64,000 nt of DNA, taken from the NCBI GenBank assembly GCA_963718605.1, contig OY970363.1, forward strand, positions 2,046,001 through 2,110,000, read 5' to 3'. Source of the stretch: JACCXE01 sp963718605. GTDB taxonomy: Bacteria; Actinomycetota; Acidimicrobiia; Acidimicrobiales; JACCXE01. The number at the start of each line of letters is the position of its first letter. Position 1 is the first letter of the stretch. Both the position numbers and the translations under genes were made by a program. Of this stretch, positions 42,061 through 51,328 are shown piece after piece. Below the pieces are notes generated by a model, which ran no database searches, was not told where the DNA came from, and saw only the letters and a list, made by a program, of their open reading frames with translations.

Positions 42061-43227
42061 ATGACGGAAACCAAGATCTGGGCGAACTCGGGCGACAGCC
42101 ACATCATCGAACCGATGAACCTGTTCGACAAGCTCCCCGAGCACGTGCGCGACGCGATGCCGCGCAGCGTGAAGGACCCGAGCGGGCTGTTCGAGACGAT
42201 CTACATCGACGGCCAAGAGTTCCGTCGCGACATGCCCGCAGCCGACCCGAACAAACCCAAGAAGAAGGGCTTCGGCGGCATCAACGCCCGTCCCATCGGA
42301 ACCACCGGTCAGGACTTCATCGACCGCGTCGTTCGCGGCAACGACCCGAAGGCGCGGCTCCAAGACCTCGACGAAGAGGGCGTGTGGGCCGAGGTCATCT
42401 ATCCCGGCCTCGGGATCTGGGCGTTCAACATCCGCACGGCAGAGGTCGCGCGTCTCGGGTGTCGCGCGATGAACGAATACGCGCTGCACTTCCAGTCCAA
42501 GTCGCCGCGCTTTGTGAACTGCGCGTCGATCCCGTTAGTGGAAGTTGCCGACGCGGTCGCGGAAATCAAGCGATGTTCCATCGACGGGTTCCTGATCGGT
42601 TTCCTGCCGGTGAAGCCGCCCGCCGGTCGCCCCGAGTACAACGACGCCGAGTGGGATCCGATGTGGGCTGCGTTCGCGGAGACGGGCATGCGGATCGGCT
42701 TCCACATCGGTACCGAGCCCAACGACCCGACGCGCCGCGTCGGCGTGTACATCCGGGGTCGGGGCGCCGCGGTGCTCAACTACATCGAGACGACGTACGG
42801 CGGGCAGCGCGCGGTGAGTCAGTTGATCTCGGCGGGAGTGCTCGACCGTCACCCCGAGCTGAAGGTGCTGGTGTCCGAGGGCGGCGCCACATGGGGCCCG
42901 TTCATGGCCGACCGCATGGACGAGGGTTACCGCCAGCACGGCGCCGCGGTCCAACCGACGTTGTCGAAGCTGCCATCGCAGTATCTCTACGAGCAGGTCT
43001 ACGCGTCCTTTCAGCACGACGCGTCCGCGCCCGCCGCCAACTGGGCGATGGGTTGGCAGAACGTGATGTGGGGCAGTGACTATCCGCACTTCGAGGGTAC
43101 GTTCGGCCACACGCAAAAGACGCTGCACGAATTGTTCGACGGTGTCGACGAGAAAACGAGCCACCGCATTCGCATCGGCGCGTTCCAAGAGTTGTTTCCA
43201 AGTGTTCCCAGCCCACCTACGGAGTAA
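42061..43227 (+). CDS. Amidohydrolase 2 family metal-dependent hydrolase
   Basis: A 388-residue TIM-barrel protein. WANSGDSHIIEPMNLFDKLPEHV at the N-terminus (metal-site DSH), GFHIGTEPND near 220, LVSEGGATWGPFMADRMDEGYRQH near 262 (in parts) and MWGSDYPHFEGTFGHTQKTL near 340 with the C-terminal Asp. It is a separate subfamily from the two SVDDH proteins. It is the second gene of the rightward operon, 15 bp after the aldehyde dehydrogenase, and its stop abuts the hydratase ATG. The substrate is unknown; a lactone, cyclic or carboxylated intermediate is a fair guess. Confidence 0.85.
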   Translation: MTETKIWANSGDSHIIEPMNLFDKLPEHVRDAMPRSVKDPSGLFETIYIDGQEFRRDMPAADPNKPKKKGFGGINARPIGTTGQDFIDRVVRGNDPKARLQDLDEEGVWAEVIYPGLGIWAFNIRTAEVARLGCRAMNEYALHFQSKSPRFVNCASIPLVEVADAVAEIKRCSIDGFLIGFLPVKPPAGRPEYNDAEWDPMWAAFAETGMRIGFHIGTEPNDPTRRVGVYIRGRGAAVLNYIETTYGGQRAVSQLISAGVLDRHPELKVLVSEGGATWGPFMADRMDEGYRQHGAAVQPTLSKLPSQYLYEQVYASFQHDASAPAANWAMGWQNVMWGSDYPHFEGTFGHTQKTLHELFDGVDEKTSHRIRIGAFQELFPSVPSPPTE

Positions 43228-44019
43228 ATGACATTGACTGACGAACCTGTACTCGTACGCGAACAGCGCGGCAACGTGCTCGTGTTGCGGCTCAACCGGC
43301 CCGACGCGCGCAATGCGCTGAATGGCGAGTTGATGGGCGCCCTCGGCGAGGGCATCCACGAGGCCGAGACGAACCCCGACATCCGCGCGCTCGTGCTGAC
43401 TGGCACGGGGGACCGGTCCTTCTGTGCCGGCATGGACCTGCGCGCGTTTGCGTCGGGCGAATCGACCGCGCCGCAGGCGAGCCCCGAGGGCATGCAAGCC
43501 TTTGGTCGCTTCTTCAGCGGCGGCGAAGTGGCCGTGCCGATCGTGGCTGCGGTGCAAGCCACCGCAGTCGCGGGCGGCTTCGAGCTGATGTTGAACTGCG
43601 ACCTGGCCGTAGCGGCTGACTCCGCAAAGTTCGGCGTGCCGGAAGTGAAGCGGGGCTTGTTCGCGGCCGGTGGTGGCGTCTACATCAGCGAACGCATTCC
43701 GCTCGCGTTGGCCCTCGAGTTGACGCTTACCGGCGACTTGATCGACGCCCAGCGCGCCAAGGAGATGGGCCTGCTCAACCGCGTCGTGCCCGCCGACCAG
43801 GTGCTCGACACCGCGCTCGAACTTGCCGAAGCGATCGCCAAGAACGGCCCGCTCGCGCTGCAGGCGACGAAGCAGATCGTGAAGGCCGCCGTCACGGACA
43901 GCGCCGGGGCGCGCAAGTTGATGGGCGAGTGGCAACCCAAGGTGTTCGGCAGCGAGGACGCGAAGGAGGGATCGCTCGCGTTCATCGAAAAGCGCGAGCC
44001 CGTCTGGAAGGGCCAGTAG
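43228..44019 (+). CDS. Enoyl-CoA hydratase/isomerase (crotonase) family protein
   Basis: A 263-residue crotonase. LVLRLNRPDARNALNGELM, GTGDRSFCAGMDLRAF (first oxyanion-hole strand with C-A-G-M-D), VQATAVAGGFELMLNCDLAVAAD (second oxyanion hole), FGVPEVKRGLFAAGGGVYI and the C-terminal FIEKREPVWKGQ, typical of mycobacterial EchA proteins. Its ATG directly follows the amidohydrolase stop. It hydrates or isomerises an enoyl-CoA in the same operon. Confidence 0.92.
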   Translation: MTLTDEPVLVREQRGNVLVLRLNRPDARNALNGELMGALGEGIHEAETNPDIRALVLTGTGDRSFCAGMDLRAFASGESTAPQASPEGMQAFGRFFSGGEVAVPIVAAVQATAVAGGFELMLNCDLAVAADSAKFGVPEVKRGLFAAGGGVYISERIPLALALELTLTGDLIDAQRAKEMGLLNRVVPADQVLDTALELAEAIAKNGPLALQATKQIVKAAVTDSAGARKLMGEWQPKVFGSEDAKEGSLAFIEKREPVWKGQ

Positions 44020-44021
44020 CG

Positions 44022-44954
44022 GTGACCACGCCCGCGCCGGTCGACACCGAGCCGTACGACGAGTTCGCGTTCCTGCGCGACGTCGCGGTTGAAGTCGGTG
44101 GCGACCCGGACGCGGTGCGGCCCTGCGCCCGCGTCGACGTTGAAGTCGCGCCGGGCAAGCACATCAGCGCGCTGAAGTGGGGCACGGCCGCGCCCGAGTT
44201 CCTGTTCCTGCACGGCGGCGGGCAGAACGCCCACACCTGGGACACTTTGATGACCCTGCTCGGCCGCCCGGCGATCGCAGTCGACCTGCCCGGCCACGGC
44301 CGTTCAGACCGGCGCGACGACCGCGACTATGGCCCGTGGTCCAACGCCGAAGTGATCGGCGCGCTCATCGAGAAGCTCGAACTGCCGCCCCTGACGCTGG
44401 TCGGGATGTCGCTCGGCGGCGCGACGGCGATCCGTCTCGCGGCCGAGAAGCCCGAGGCGTTTCATCACGTCGTGATCATCGACGTGTCGCCGTCCACCGG
44501 GGCCGAAGGCCGCACGATGACCGCCGAGCAGCGAGGTTCAGTCGCGCTCATCGGCGGGCCGCCCACCTACGAGTCGTTCGACGCGATGGCGGACGCGACG
44601 ATCGCGATGTCGCCGCTGCGTTCGCCCGAGGCGGTGCGTCGCGGCGTGCGCCACAACGCCGTGCGCCTCGAGGACGGCAAGTGGATGTGGCGATACGACC
44701 TGTTCCCGCGCGAAGGCGACCCCGAGCGCAAATGGACCGACTTCTCGGTGTTATGGGACGACGTCGCCAAGATCAAGGCGCCGACGATGGTGGTGAAGGG
44801 CGGCCTGTCCGTCTACACGTTGCCCGAGGACATGGAGAAGTACCGCGAGGTGTTGCCGTCTGTGCGCGTCGAAGAGGTCGAAGGCGCCGGGCATGCTGTG
44901 CAAAGCGATCAACCGGCGGCGCTCAACGCGCTGCTGAACGACTTCACGAAGTAA
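44022..44954 (+). CDS. Alpha/beta-hydrolase
   Basis: A 310-residue alpha/beta-hydrolase. FLFLHGGGQNAHTWDTL is the HG oxyanion segment, VDLPGHGRSD follows, the nucleophile elbow is LVGMSLGGATA with Ser130, and the catalytic His is in EGAGHAVQSDQP near residue 290; the acid lies in between. The family includes epoxide, ester and C-C bond (MCP) hydrolases. The GTG at 44022 has an upstream GGCCAGTAGCG and stands 2 bp after the hydratase stop. Placed in a degradative operon it may split an ester, lactone or vinylogous ketone. Confidence 0.88.
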   Translation: MTTPAPVDTEPYDEFAFLRDVAVEVGGDPDAVRPCARVDVEVAPGKHISALKWGTAAPEFLFLHGGGQNAHTWDTLMTLLGRPAIAVDLPGHGRSDRRDDRDYGPWSNAEVIGALIEKLELPPLTLVGMSLGGATAIRLAAEKPEAFHHVVIIDVSPSTGAEGRTMTAEQRGSVALIGGPPTYESFDAMADATIAMSPLRSPEAVRRGVRHNAVRLEDGKWMWRYDLFPREGDPERKWTDFSVLWDDVAKIKAPTMVVKGGLSVYTLPEDMEKYREVLPSVRVEEVEGAGHAVQSDQPAALNALLNDFTK

Positions 44955-44965
44955 CGGAGGACTAG

Positions 44966-45277
44966 GTGTCACTGCAGTTGAAAGCCGGGTCGAGGTATCG
45001 GTCCGTCACGTGCAACAACGAGGTAGTCGCGGTGAAGGCGCCCGCGGAGCCCGTCGACCTGCGCTGCGGCGGCGAACCCATGGTGCCGATCGACGACGCC
45101 GGCGGCACGGGCACTCCAGCCGACGGTTTCAACGCGGGCACGCTGGTTGGCAAGCGCTACACCGACGAAGGCGAGACCATCGAGTTGCTCGTGACGAAGC
45201 CGGGCGACGGGTCGTTGTCAATCGGCGACGTAGTGCTCAACGTGAAGGGCGCCAAGCCGCTTCCGTCCTCCGACTAG
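44966..45277 (+). CDS. Small cysteine-containing protein of unknown function
   Basis: A 103-residue acidic protein, not recognised. Two cysteines (SVTCNNEVV and DLRCGGEPM) are spaced about 18 residues apart, followed by GTGTPADGFNAGTLVGKRYTDEG and a beta-rich end (IELLVTKPGDGSLSIGDVVLNVKG). It could be a small zinc or iron ribbon, or simply an operon accessory. The start is GTG with a strong CGGAGGA upstream. It lies between the alpha/beta-hydrolase and the ligase in an unbroken operon. Confidence 0.7.
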   Translation: MSLQLKAGSRYRSVTCNNEVVAVKAPAEPVDLRCGGEPMVPIDDAGGTGTPADGFNAGTLVGKRYTDEGETIELLVTKPGDGSLSIGDVVLNVKGAKPLPSSD

Positions 45278-45288
45278 GCGGTTCTTAT

Positions 45289-46755
45289 ATGACCGTCGGG
45301 ATGATCATCGAGATGGCGAGTGAGAACCTCGCGGATCGCGTCGCGATCGGGTCGCGCGACGGCGGTCTCACCTTCGGTGAACTCGGTCATCGGGCTCGGC
45401 GCGCCGGAACGTGGCTGGCCGCGCATCGTTGTGCGACGGTGGTGTTGATCGACGAGAACTCGATCGCCCTGCCGATTGCGCTGTTCGGTGCCGCGATCGC
45501 GGGCAAGCCGTTCGCGCCGGTCAACTACCGGCTGGCCGACGATCGACTGTGCGCGATCGTCGCCCGCACCGCGCCAGCACTCGTGGTCGCGGGCGAGGGC
45601 GTGGCCGAGCGCCTGGCCGGCGTCGAGGACATCCAGATCATGACCCGCGACGACTTTCTGGCGGTCACAACCGACGAGTCGATCGCCGAGAGCGACGGCT
45701 GGGGCTGCGACCCCGCCGGCACGGCGGTGTTGCTGTTCACGAGTGGCACGACTGGTGAACCCAAGGCGGCGGTGCTGCGCCACAAGAACCTCGCGTCGTA
45801 CGTGATGGCCCAAGAATTCGCGTCGGCCGGCGAGGACGAAGCCGCACTCGTAAGCGTGCCGCCGTACCACATCGCCTCGGTGTCTTCGGCGTTGTCCACC
45901 GCGTACATCGGGCGTCGCGTCGTGCAGTTGGAGGGCTTCGACCCGAAGCGCTGGGTGGCCGCCGTGCGCGACGAGAACATCACCAACGCCATGGTCGTGC
46001 CGACGATGTTGAACCGCATTCTCGACGTAATTGAGGACGACGGCGAGGGCCTCCCGTCGCTGCGCTCCTTGGCCTACGGCGGGGGGCCGATGCCGCTTGC
46101 GGTGATCGAGCGCGCGATCGAACTCTTACCCCACGTCGATCTTGTGAATGCGTACGGGTTGACCGAGACGTCATCGACGATTTCGGTGCTCGGCCCCGAC
46201 GATCACCGCGTCGCGTTCTACAGCGACGACCCCGCCTGGCGAGCGCGGCTCGGCTCGGTCGGCCAGCCGCTGCCCGGCGTCGAAGTCGAGATTCGCGACG
46301 GCATCATCTGGGTGCGGGGCGAGCAGGTGTCGGGCGAATACAAGGGCATCGACGTTGGCCTGAACGACGGGTGGTTCAACACGCGTGACGCCGGCTACCT
46401 CGACGACGAGGGCTACCTGTTCGTGCAGGGCCGCGTGGACGACGTGATCGTGCGCGGCGGCGAGAATCTGTCGCCGGGCGAGATCGAAGCGGTACTGCTT
46501 GAGCATGCCGCGGTGGAGGCCGCCGCGGTGGTCGGCATTCCCGACGTCGAGTGGGGTGAACGCGTGGTGGCCGCGGTCGTGCGCGGGGGCGAGTGCACCG
46601 AGGACGAATTGCGCGAGCACGTGCGCACGTCGCTGCGGTCGGCCCGCACGCCCGAACGCATCAAGTTCGTCGACGAGCTGCCGTTCAACGAGACCGGCAA
46701 GTTGTTACGTCGCGTATTGCGCGACGAACTCGCCGCGGAGTTCGCTGCGTCGTAG
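45289..46755 (+). CDS. Acyl-CoA synthetase (AMP-forming)
   Basis: A 488-residue ligase, somewhat short for the family. VLLFTSGTTGEPKAAVLRHKN (AMP-binding signature, about 148-168, in parts), VNAYGLTETSS (about 286), GWFNTRDAGYLDDEGYLFVQGRVDDVIVRGGEN (in parts; hinge near 380) and FNETGKLLRRVL (C-terminal catalytic Lys). It ends the rightward aldehyde-dehydrogenase operon and may activate the acid that operon makes. Its stop abuts the stop of the convergent beta-propeller gene. Confidence 0.9.
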   Translation: MTVGMIIEMASENLADRVAIGSRDGGLTFGELGHRARRAGTWLAAHRCATVVLIDENSIALPIALFGAAIAGKPFAPVNYRLADDRLCAIVARTAPALVVAGEGVAERLAGVEDIQIMTRDDFLAVTTDESIAESDGWGCDPAGTAVLLFTSGTTGEPKAAVLRHKNLASYVMAQEFASAGEDEAALVSVPPYHIASVSSALSTAYIGRRVVQLEGFDPKRWVAAVRDENITNAMVVPTMLNRILDVIEDDGEGLPSLRSLAYGGGPMPLAVIERAIELLPHVDLVNAYGLTETSSTISVLGPDDHRVAFYSDDPAWRARLGSVGQPLPGVEVEIRDGIIWVRGEQVSGEYKGIDVGLNDGWFNTRDAGYLDDEGYLFVQGRVDDVIVRGGENLSPGEIEAVLLEHAAVEAAAVVGIPDVEWGERVVAAVVRGGECTEDELREHVRTSLRSARTPERIKFVDELPFNETGKLLRRVLRDELAAEFAAS

Positions 46756-48331
46756 CTAAATGCGGGCGGTCAACGCCCACAGCCCGCCGAGGTGCTTGAG
46801 GTTCTCGACCACCGGGATCTTTTCGGTGATCCCGGACCCGAAGAACACGTCTTCGCCTGAGATCGATGCCGGGCTCGCCGGCGGCACGTTGGTCGGTTGC
46901 ACGTGGACAGGCAGCCCGGTGTCGGCCCCGAGCACCAGCATGGAATCAGCCGTCGTGTCGGCCACGAAGACGAGGTAGTGGCTGTAGGTGGCGCCGGTGA
47001 AGGCGGGCGGCGTGGGCGTGCTCCACCTCACCTTGTGGGTGACGAGGTCGATCGCATGCACACTGAAGGCCAGTGTCGGGTCACCCGCCGCGCTCTGAAC
47101 GCTGCCGGACGGGTTGCCAGTGCTCACCGGAATCGCGGCACGCGACGAACACCGCCGGATGGCCGTTGGAGAACGCTCCCAGCGCGGCGCTGCCGATCAT
47201 TCCGCCGACTTCGGAGCCGTTGCAGACGCGGACGCGCCACTGCGGCTTTCCGGTGCGGCCGTCTATGACGTAATAGAAGCCGTCTTTGCCGCCCTCGCCG
47301 ATCACGCCGGGGCGCAACACATTGGGCGTAGCGCCGAAGTCGAAGTCGAGAGCGGCGGCCTCGGCCGCGGTGCGCGGCGCGTGCTGCCACCGGAACGCGC
47401 CGGTGGTGAGATCGAGCGCGATAACGGACTCGACGAGGGACGGAGTTGAAACACCGGGCGCGCGCCGCACGCGCTCAGGGTGGCGACAGTTGCCTGTGGC
47501 GATCACGACGGTCTTCACCGACGTGTCGACGGTCGGTGAGGCCCACACGTCGCCGCAACCGTGTTGGGTTTCGTGCCCGGCGCGCTGGGTGGGCGCCAGC
47601 CCGGCGTACGTTTGGCCGGCCTCGGGATCGAACCACCACTCCGGAGTGAGGTTGTGGCCGTCGAAACGCAGCGACACCACGCCGACGGGCCCCGACGGAG
47701 ACTGCTCGTTGACGTCGGTGCCCACGATGATGCGCACACTGTGGCCGTCGGGCGCGGCCACGATCGCGGGCGACGCTTCGATTTCCGTGGTGTAGCCCGA
47801 CTTGCCGTGGCAGGTGGTGTCCACCCGATCCAGGCACTGGTGGCCCAGCAGCCGGCCGCTGGCGGCATCGAGCACGAACACCGTTGCGCCGCCGCTGAAC
47901 ACAACGACGCGACGCCCGTCCACCTTGGTGACCGCCGCCGAGCTCGGTACCACTCCGTAGTCGACGTTCGACGTGTCGTAGGCGGTGGCGTCGAACGGTT
48001 TGGCCCAGACCGCCTTGCCGTTCGAGGCGCGCACCGCGAAGAAGCGTCCGTCGTACGTGCCGGCGTAAACGACGCCGGCGACGACCACGGGCTGAGCCGT
48101 GATCGGCGCGTTGGCGTTGAAGAACCATTTAGGCCGCAAGGCCGCGGCGTTGCCCCGAGTGATGCAGTTGTCCTCGGTCGCGAACGAACGGGCGTTGTCG
48201 TGTCCGAAGACGGGCCAATCGGTGGCCTGGTTACACACCGGGCTGAGGAGCGGCGCCGCGTGAGCGACCGGCAGGGTGGCGGCGGTTAGCGCGAGGACGC
48301 CAACGGCGATGAGCCCGAACCTGCGCGTCAC
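46756..48331 (-). CDS. Secreted PQQ-like beta-propeller protein (one frameshift)
   Basis: About 524 residues when one extra base near 47140 is removed. The signal peptide is MTRRFGLIAVGVLALTAATL..., cleaved near AHAAP. The mature part has repeated blades of the PQQ/YVTN type (ITAQPVVVAGVVYAGTYDGRFFAVRASNGKAVW, ALDLTTGAFRWQHAP, YYVIDGRTGKPQW and, after the shift, FSVHAIDLVTHKVRW; all in parts), so an eight-bladed propeller is likely. Several cysteines suggest disulfides. Enzyme activity is uncertain. The start is GTG, directly after the stop of the secreted protein gene upstream, so both form an operon. Confidence 0.82.
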
Positions 48332-49456
48332 CTAGCAGTCGCCGAGAGGACCCGGCGCCTGCCGCTCGCCCTGCAGGATCAGGCCGCACGACCCGAGGTA
48401 GGTGCCGGGCAGGGGATAGAGCGGCGTCGTGCCGTCGTCCATGCCAAGGGCGGCGAGGATTTCGGCGAGCGGGTCGATCGGTGATGCCTGCGCGTCAGGG
48501 TCTTCATAGATCTGGATGCCGGGCTGCGCCGAAACCCTGCCCTCGGTGTTGCGCCAGTCGTTCAAATTGTGCGGGCCGTTCTTCTTGCCCGAGTCGCAGG
48601 ATGCCTCGCCCTTGCGGCTGGCGCCGGTGCAGTTGAACGGGTCCCACTGCTTGCCCTCGTAGGCCGCGGCGTCGCGCTCGCCCTTGCCCCCGCCTTGGTA
48701 CATCGTGTCCTTGTACGTCGTGATGTCTTCGCAGATGCCGTCGGCGCATGAACCGAACTGCACCATCAGAATCGGCAGGAGGTTCGTCTGGCTCGGCGTG
48801 TCGGCCGCGCTTGCGGGCCGGGCGTGCACTTGAATTGCGCCTCCGTCGGACGGACCGTTCTGCACTTGGTCGGTGCCCGTGTCTTTGCGACCGTCGACAC
48901 CGTCGTGCTCACCCCCGTCGAGGTTGTCGTCCGCACCGAACGCAACGTCGAGGCCGTTCGCGTTCATGTTCGGGATGATGCCGGTGGTGTGCTGGCCGCT
49001 GTCGAAGAGTTGCTGGCGGTACTGCTTCTTGTTCATGTCACCGACGAGTTGCACGCCAACGCCCTTCTTCGGGGTGGAGTCGGTTCCGCAGTTGTTGCCA
49101 TAACCTCCGCCAGTCCCTCCGGTGCCGGCGGCGGCGCAGTAGCCGTGCGGGAAGTTGTCGCTGCCCGGCGCGCCGGTGCCGAACAACCCGGGTGTGGTGT
49201 CGCCCGTGGGTGTCTGGTCGATGCCCGCCTCGCCGTAGCGCACCCCGCCGCTCTCGACGTTGATCTTTACGGAATGACAGCCGCGCTCCGCGTCGGTTCG
49301 GTCATAGGCCTCGGCTCCGTTTGAGCAGTCCATGGCTTTCGGCGAGTAGCCCCCACCGCTGAGCGCGGCGGCTACGCCACCCGCCGCCAGGACTAGCCCG
49401 ACCGCGGCGGCCTGCGCGACGACCACGCGCGTCATACGAGTCGTGATTCTGTGCAT
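48332..49456 (-). CDS. Secreted cysteine-containing protein of unknown function
   Basis: A 374-residue exported protein, not recognised. The signal peptide covers MTRVVVAQAAAVGLVLAAGGVAAAL after an N-terminal MHRITTR; the mature chain is rich in Gly, Asp and Asn and has at least nine cysteines (MDCSNG, RGCHSV, GYCAAA, NNCGTD, GSCADGIC, FNCTGA, ASCDSG, GSCGLI, GDC at the end), probably disulfide-bonded. It may be a surface-exposed or cell-wall protein. A palindrome similar to the shared operator lies 21 bp upstream of its start. It is transcribed with the propeller protein. Confidence 0.75.
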   Translation of the reverse strand: MHRITTRMTRVVVAQAAAVGLVLAAGGVAAALSGGGYSPKAMDCSNGAEAYDRTDAERGCHSVKINVESGGVRYGEAGIDQTPTGDTTPGLFGTGAPGSDNFPHGYCAAAGTGGTGGGYGNNCGTDSTPKKGVGVQLVGDMNKKQYRQQLFDSGQHTTGIIPNMNANGLDVAFGADDNLDGGEHDGVDGRKDTGTDQVQNGPSDGGAIQVHARPASAADTPSQTNLLPILMVQFGSCADGICEDITTYKDTMYQGGGKGERDAAAYEGKQWDPFNCTGASRKGEASCDSGKKNGPHNLNDWRNTEGRVSAQPGIQIYEDPDAQASPIDPLAEILAALGMDDGTTPLYPLPGTYLGSCGLILQGERQAPGPLGDC

Positions 49457-49476
49457 TCAAATCTCCCCAGACGTTT

Positions 49477-49492
49477 GTGACACTCGTGTCAC
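49477..49492. promoter_or_regulatory. GTGACAC-TC-GTGTCAC palindrome, operator candidate
   Basis: A perfect inverted repeat with 7-bp arms and a TC spacer lies between the divergent secreted-protein operon and the lipoprotein gene. A third GTGTCAC half-site follows at 49497-49503. It shares the 13-base string ACACTCGTGTCAC with copy 1 of the operator motif at 3971, but its left half is GTGACAC rather than CTAACAC, so it may bind a different, symmetric regulator. Confidence 0.7.
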
Positions 49493-49536
49493 GTAAGTGT
49501 CACGGTAACGCAAGGGCGTCACTAGGGTCGTTCGCG

Positions 49537-50196
49537 GTGCGGCGAATTGGGGCAATCGGAGCAGTGATCCTCTTCGCGCTGGGCGTGTGCGGGGGCAAGC
49601 AACGCGCGGCGCCGGAAAGCGTCCCGCAAATCACCCTTACCGCCGACGGTCCGTTATCTCCGGCACTGATTTCGGCGTCGCAGTTGCGCCGGGTGCCGGG
49701 CTTCGCGACCGCGACCGTGGTCCCGTTGAACGAAGTGAAGATCTTCGAAGACCCCGATCCGCGTGGGCCGTGCGGCGCGAAGGTGCCCGTGCTCAAGTTG
49801 AACGACGCCGTCGGGTTGTCCTGGAACGCGCAGGCGATCCGGGGCGGGGCCCAACTCGTGATCCGTGGCGCCACGGGGCAGGCGAAGAAGTTCCTGTCGG
49901 CGCGGCTCAATGACATCAGGCCCGACTGCGCTGTGTACACGACGAAGAACGCGCAGGGCGTCACGCAGGAACAGAAATACGACCACGCCGTGCGACTTCC
50001 CATCGACGCCGACCAGGCGTTGGCGGTCGTCACCGCGCTAAGGATCGGGGGCGATGTACGCGCCGCGACGTCGATCGAGGTACGGCGGGGAGACGTACTG
50101 TCGCGCGCCGTCATCTTCACGGAGTCGCCGATGGACAACACGATCGTCCGCGGTATCGGCGCGCTGATGGCCAAGGGGCTGCAGCGGCTCGAGTAA
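49537..50196 (+). CDS. Lipoprotein of unknown function
   Basis: A 219-residue exported protein. Choosing the GTG at 49537 gives a clean signal peptide MRRIGAIGAVILFALGVC with a lipobox (LGVC, Cys18); a frame starting at 49477 would begin inside the operator palindrome. The mature domain has the pattern LISASQLRRVPGFATATVVPLN, DPRGPCGAKVPVL and VAFxE-like ends (VIFTESPMDNTIVRGIGALMAKG), similar in outline to sensor or PknH-like extracellular domains. Function unknown. Confidence 0.72.
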   Translation: MRRIGAIGAVILFALGVCGGKQRAAPESVPQITLTADGPLSPALISASQLRRVPGFATATVVPLNEVKIFEDPDPRGPCGAKVPVLKLNDAVGLSWNAQAIRGGAQLVIRGATGQAKKFLSARLNDIRPDCAVYTTKNAQGVTQEQKYDHAVRLPIDADQALAVVTALRIGGDVRAATSIEVRRGDVLSRAVIFTESPMDNTIVRGIGALMAKGLQRLE

Positions 50197-50221
50197 TCCC
50201 GTGGTTCTAAGGTGACCGCCC

Positions 50222-51325
50222 GTGGACTTCACCTTTAGTGCTGAGCAGGACGCGCTGCGCGACGTCGCCCGCTCGTTCCTCGCCGCGCAGGCTCCCGGCG
50301 AGTACGTGCGGGCGATGATGGACGACGACCGCGGCTTCACCGACGACATGTGGGCGCGGTTCGTGGACCTGGGCTGGACGGGGCTGTTGGTGCCCGAGGC
50401 ACTGGGCGGCTCGGGCATGGGCGTGCTCGAAGCCGTGGTCGTGGCCGAGGAGATGGGGCGCCTGCCGTTACCAGGACCGTGGTTGTCGTCGTCGGTATGC
50501 GCGACGTCGGCCGCCAAACACTTGGACGACCAGGTGGCACTCGAGGCTCTGGCCGCCAGCGCGACTCGGGGCACGGTCGCCATCGAGGAGAGCGGCGCCG
50601 GTGACCCGCTCGACGCGATCGAGTGTGTGGCGACGCGTTCCGGCGACGGATGGGTGCTCAGTGGCGTGAAGCCCTTCGTGCTCGACGGCCACACCGCTGA
50701 CTTTGTGTACGTGGTCGCCCGGACCGACGACGGCCTGGCGACGTTCGTTGTCGATGCGCCGGCCGGCGAGTTGGTTCCGTCGATGGACGTCACCCGCAAG
50801 CTCGCCCGTTTGGCCCTCGACGGACGCGCGGCGCGCCGCGTCGGCCCTGACGGTGACCAGCGTGCGCTGCTCGCGCGCGTGTGCGACGACATCGCGATCG
50901 TGTTGTGCGCCGAAAGCGTCGGTGCGTGCGACCGCGCCCTGGAAATGGCCACCGAATACGCCAAGGTGCGCGTCCAGTTCGACCGCCCCATCGCGACCTT
51001 CCAGGCGATCCGTCACAAGATCGTCGACATGCTTCACCAGTTGGAGTTGGCCCGGGTCGCGACGCACTTCGCTGCATGGGCGTCGGACTCGTCGCCTGAC
51101 GATGCGATCCGCGAGTCGGCCGCCGCGTCGGCCAAAGGCTTCGTCGGTGAAGCCGCGGCGATGATTACGGCCGAGAACATCCAAGTGCACGGCGGCGTCG
51201 GGTTCACGTGGGACGTCGACGCGCATCTCCTGTTCCGCCGCGTGAAAGCGAACGATGTGTTGTTCGGCCGCCAAGGCTGGCAGCGCCAGCGCTTGGCCGA
51301 CCTCGTCCTAAGCGGCGCCGTTTAA
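50222..51325 (+). CDS. Acyl-CoA dehydrogenase, short FadE27/28-type subunit
   Basis: A 367-residue ACAD. DFTFSAEQDALRDVARSFLA at the N-terminus, ATEYAKVRVQFDRPIATFQAIRHKIVDML near 235-263 (in parts), and the C-terminal ENIQVHGGVGFTWDVDAHLLFRR, the hallmark of the short subunits that work as heteromers. Its long-type partner is not adjacent; the FadE at 38469 lacks a short partner and could be it. The start is GTG 50222. The DinB gene follows after 3 bp. Confidence 0.9.
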   Translation: MDFTFSAEQDALRDVARSFLAAQAPGEYVRAMMDDDRGFTDDMWARFVDLGWTGLLVPEALGGSGMGVLEAVVVAEEMGRLPLPGPWLSSSVCATSAAKHLDDQVALEALAASATRGTVAIEESGAGDPLDAIECVATRSGDGWVLSGVKPFVLDGHTADFVYVVARTDDGLATFVVDAPAGELVPSMDVTRKLARLALDGRAARRVGPDGDQRALLARVCDDIAIVLCAESVGACDRALEMATEYAKVRVQFDRPIATFQAIRHKIVDMLHQLELARVATHFAAWASDSSPDDAIRESAAASAKGFVGEAAAMITAENIQVHGGVGFTWDVDAHLLFRRVKANDVLFGRQGWQRQRLADLVLSGAV

Positions 51326-51328
51326 GCC

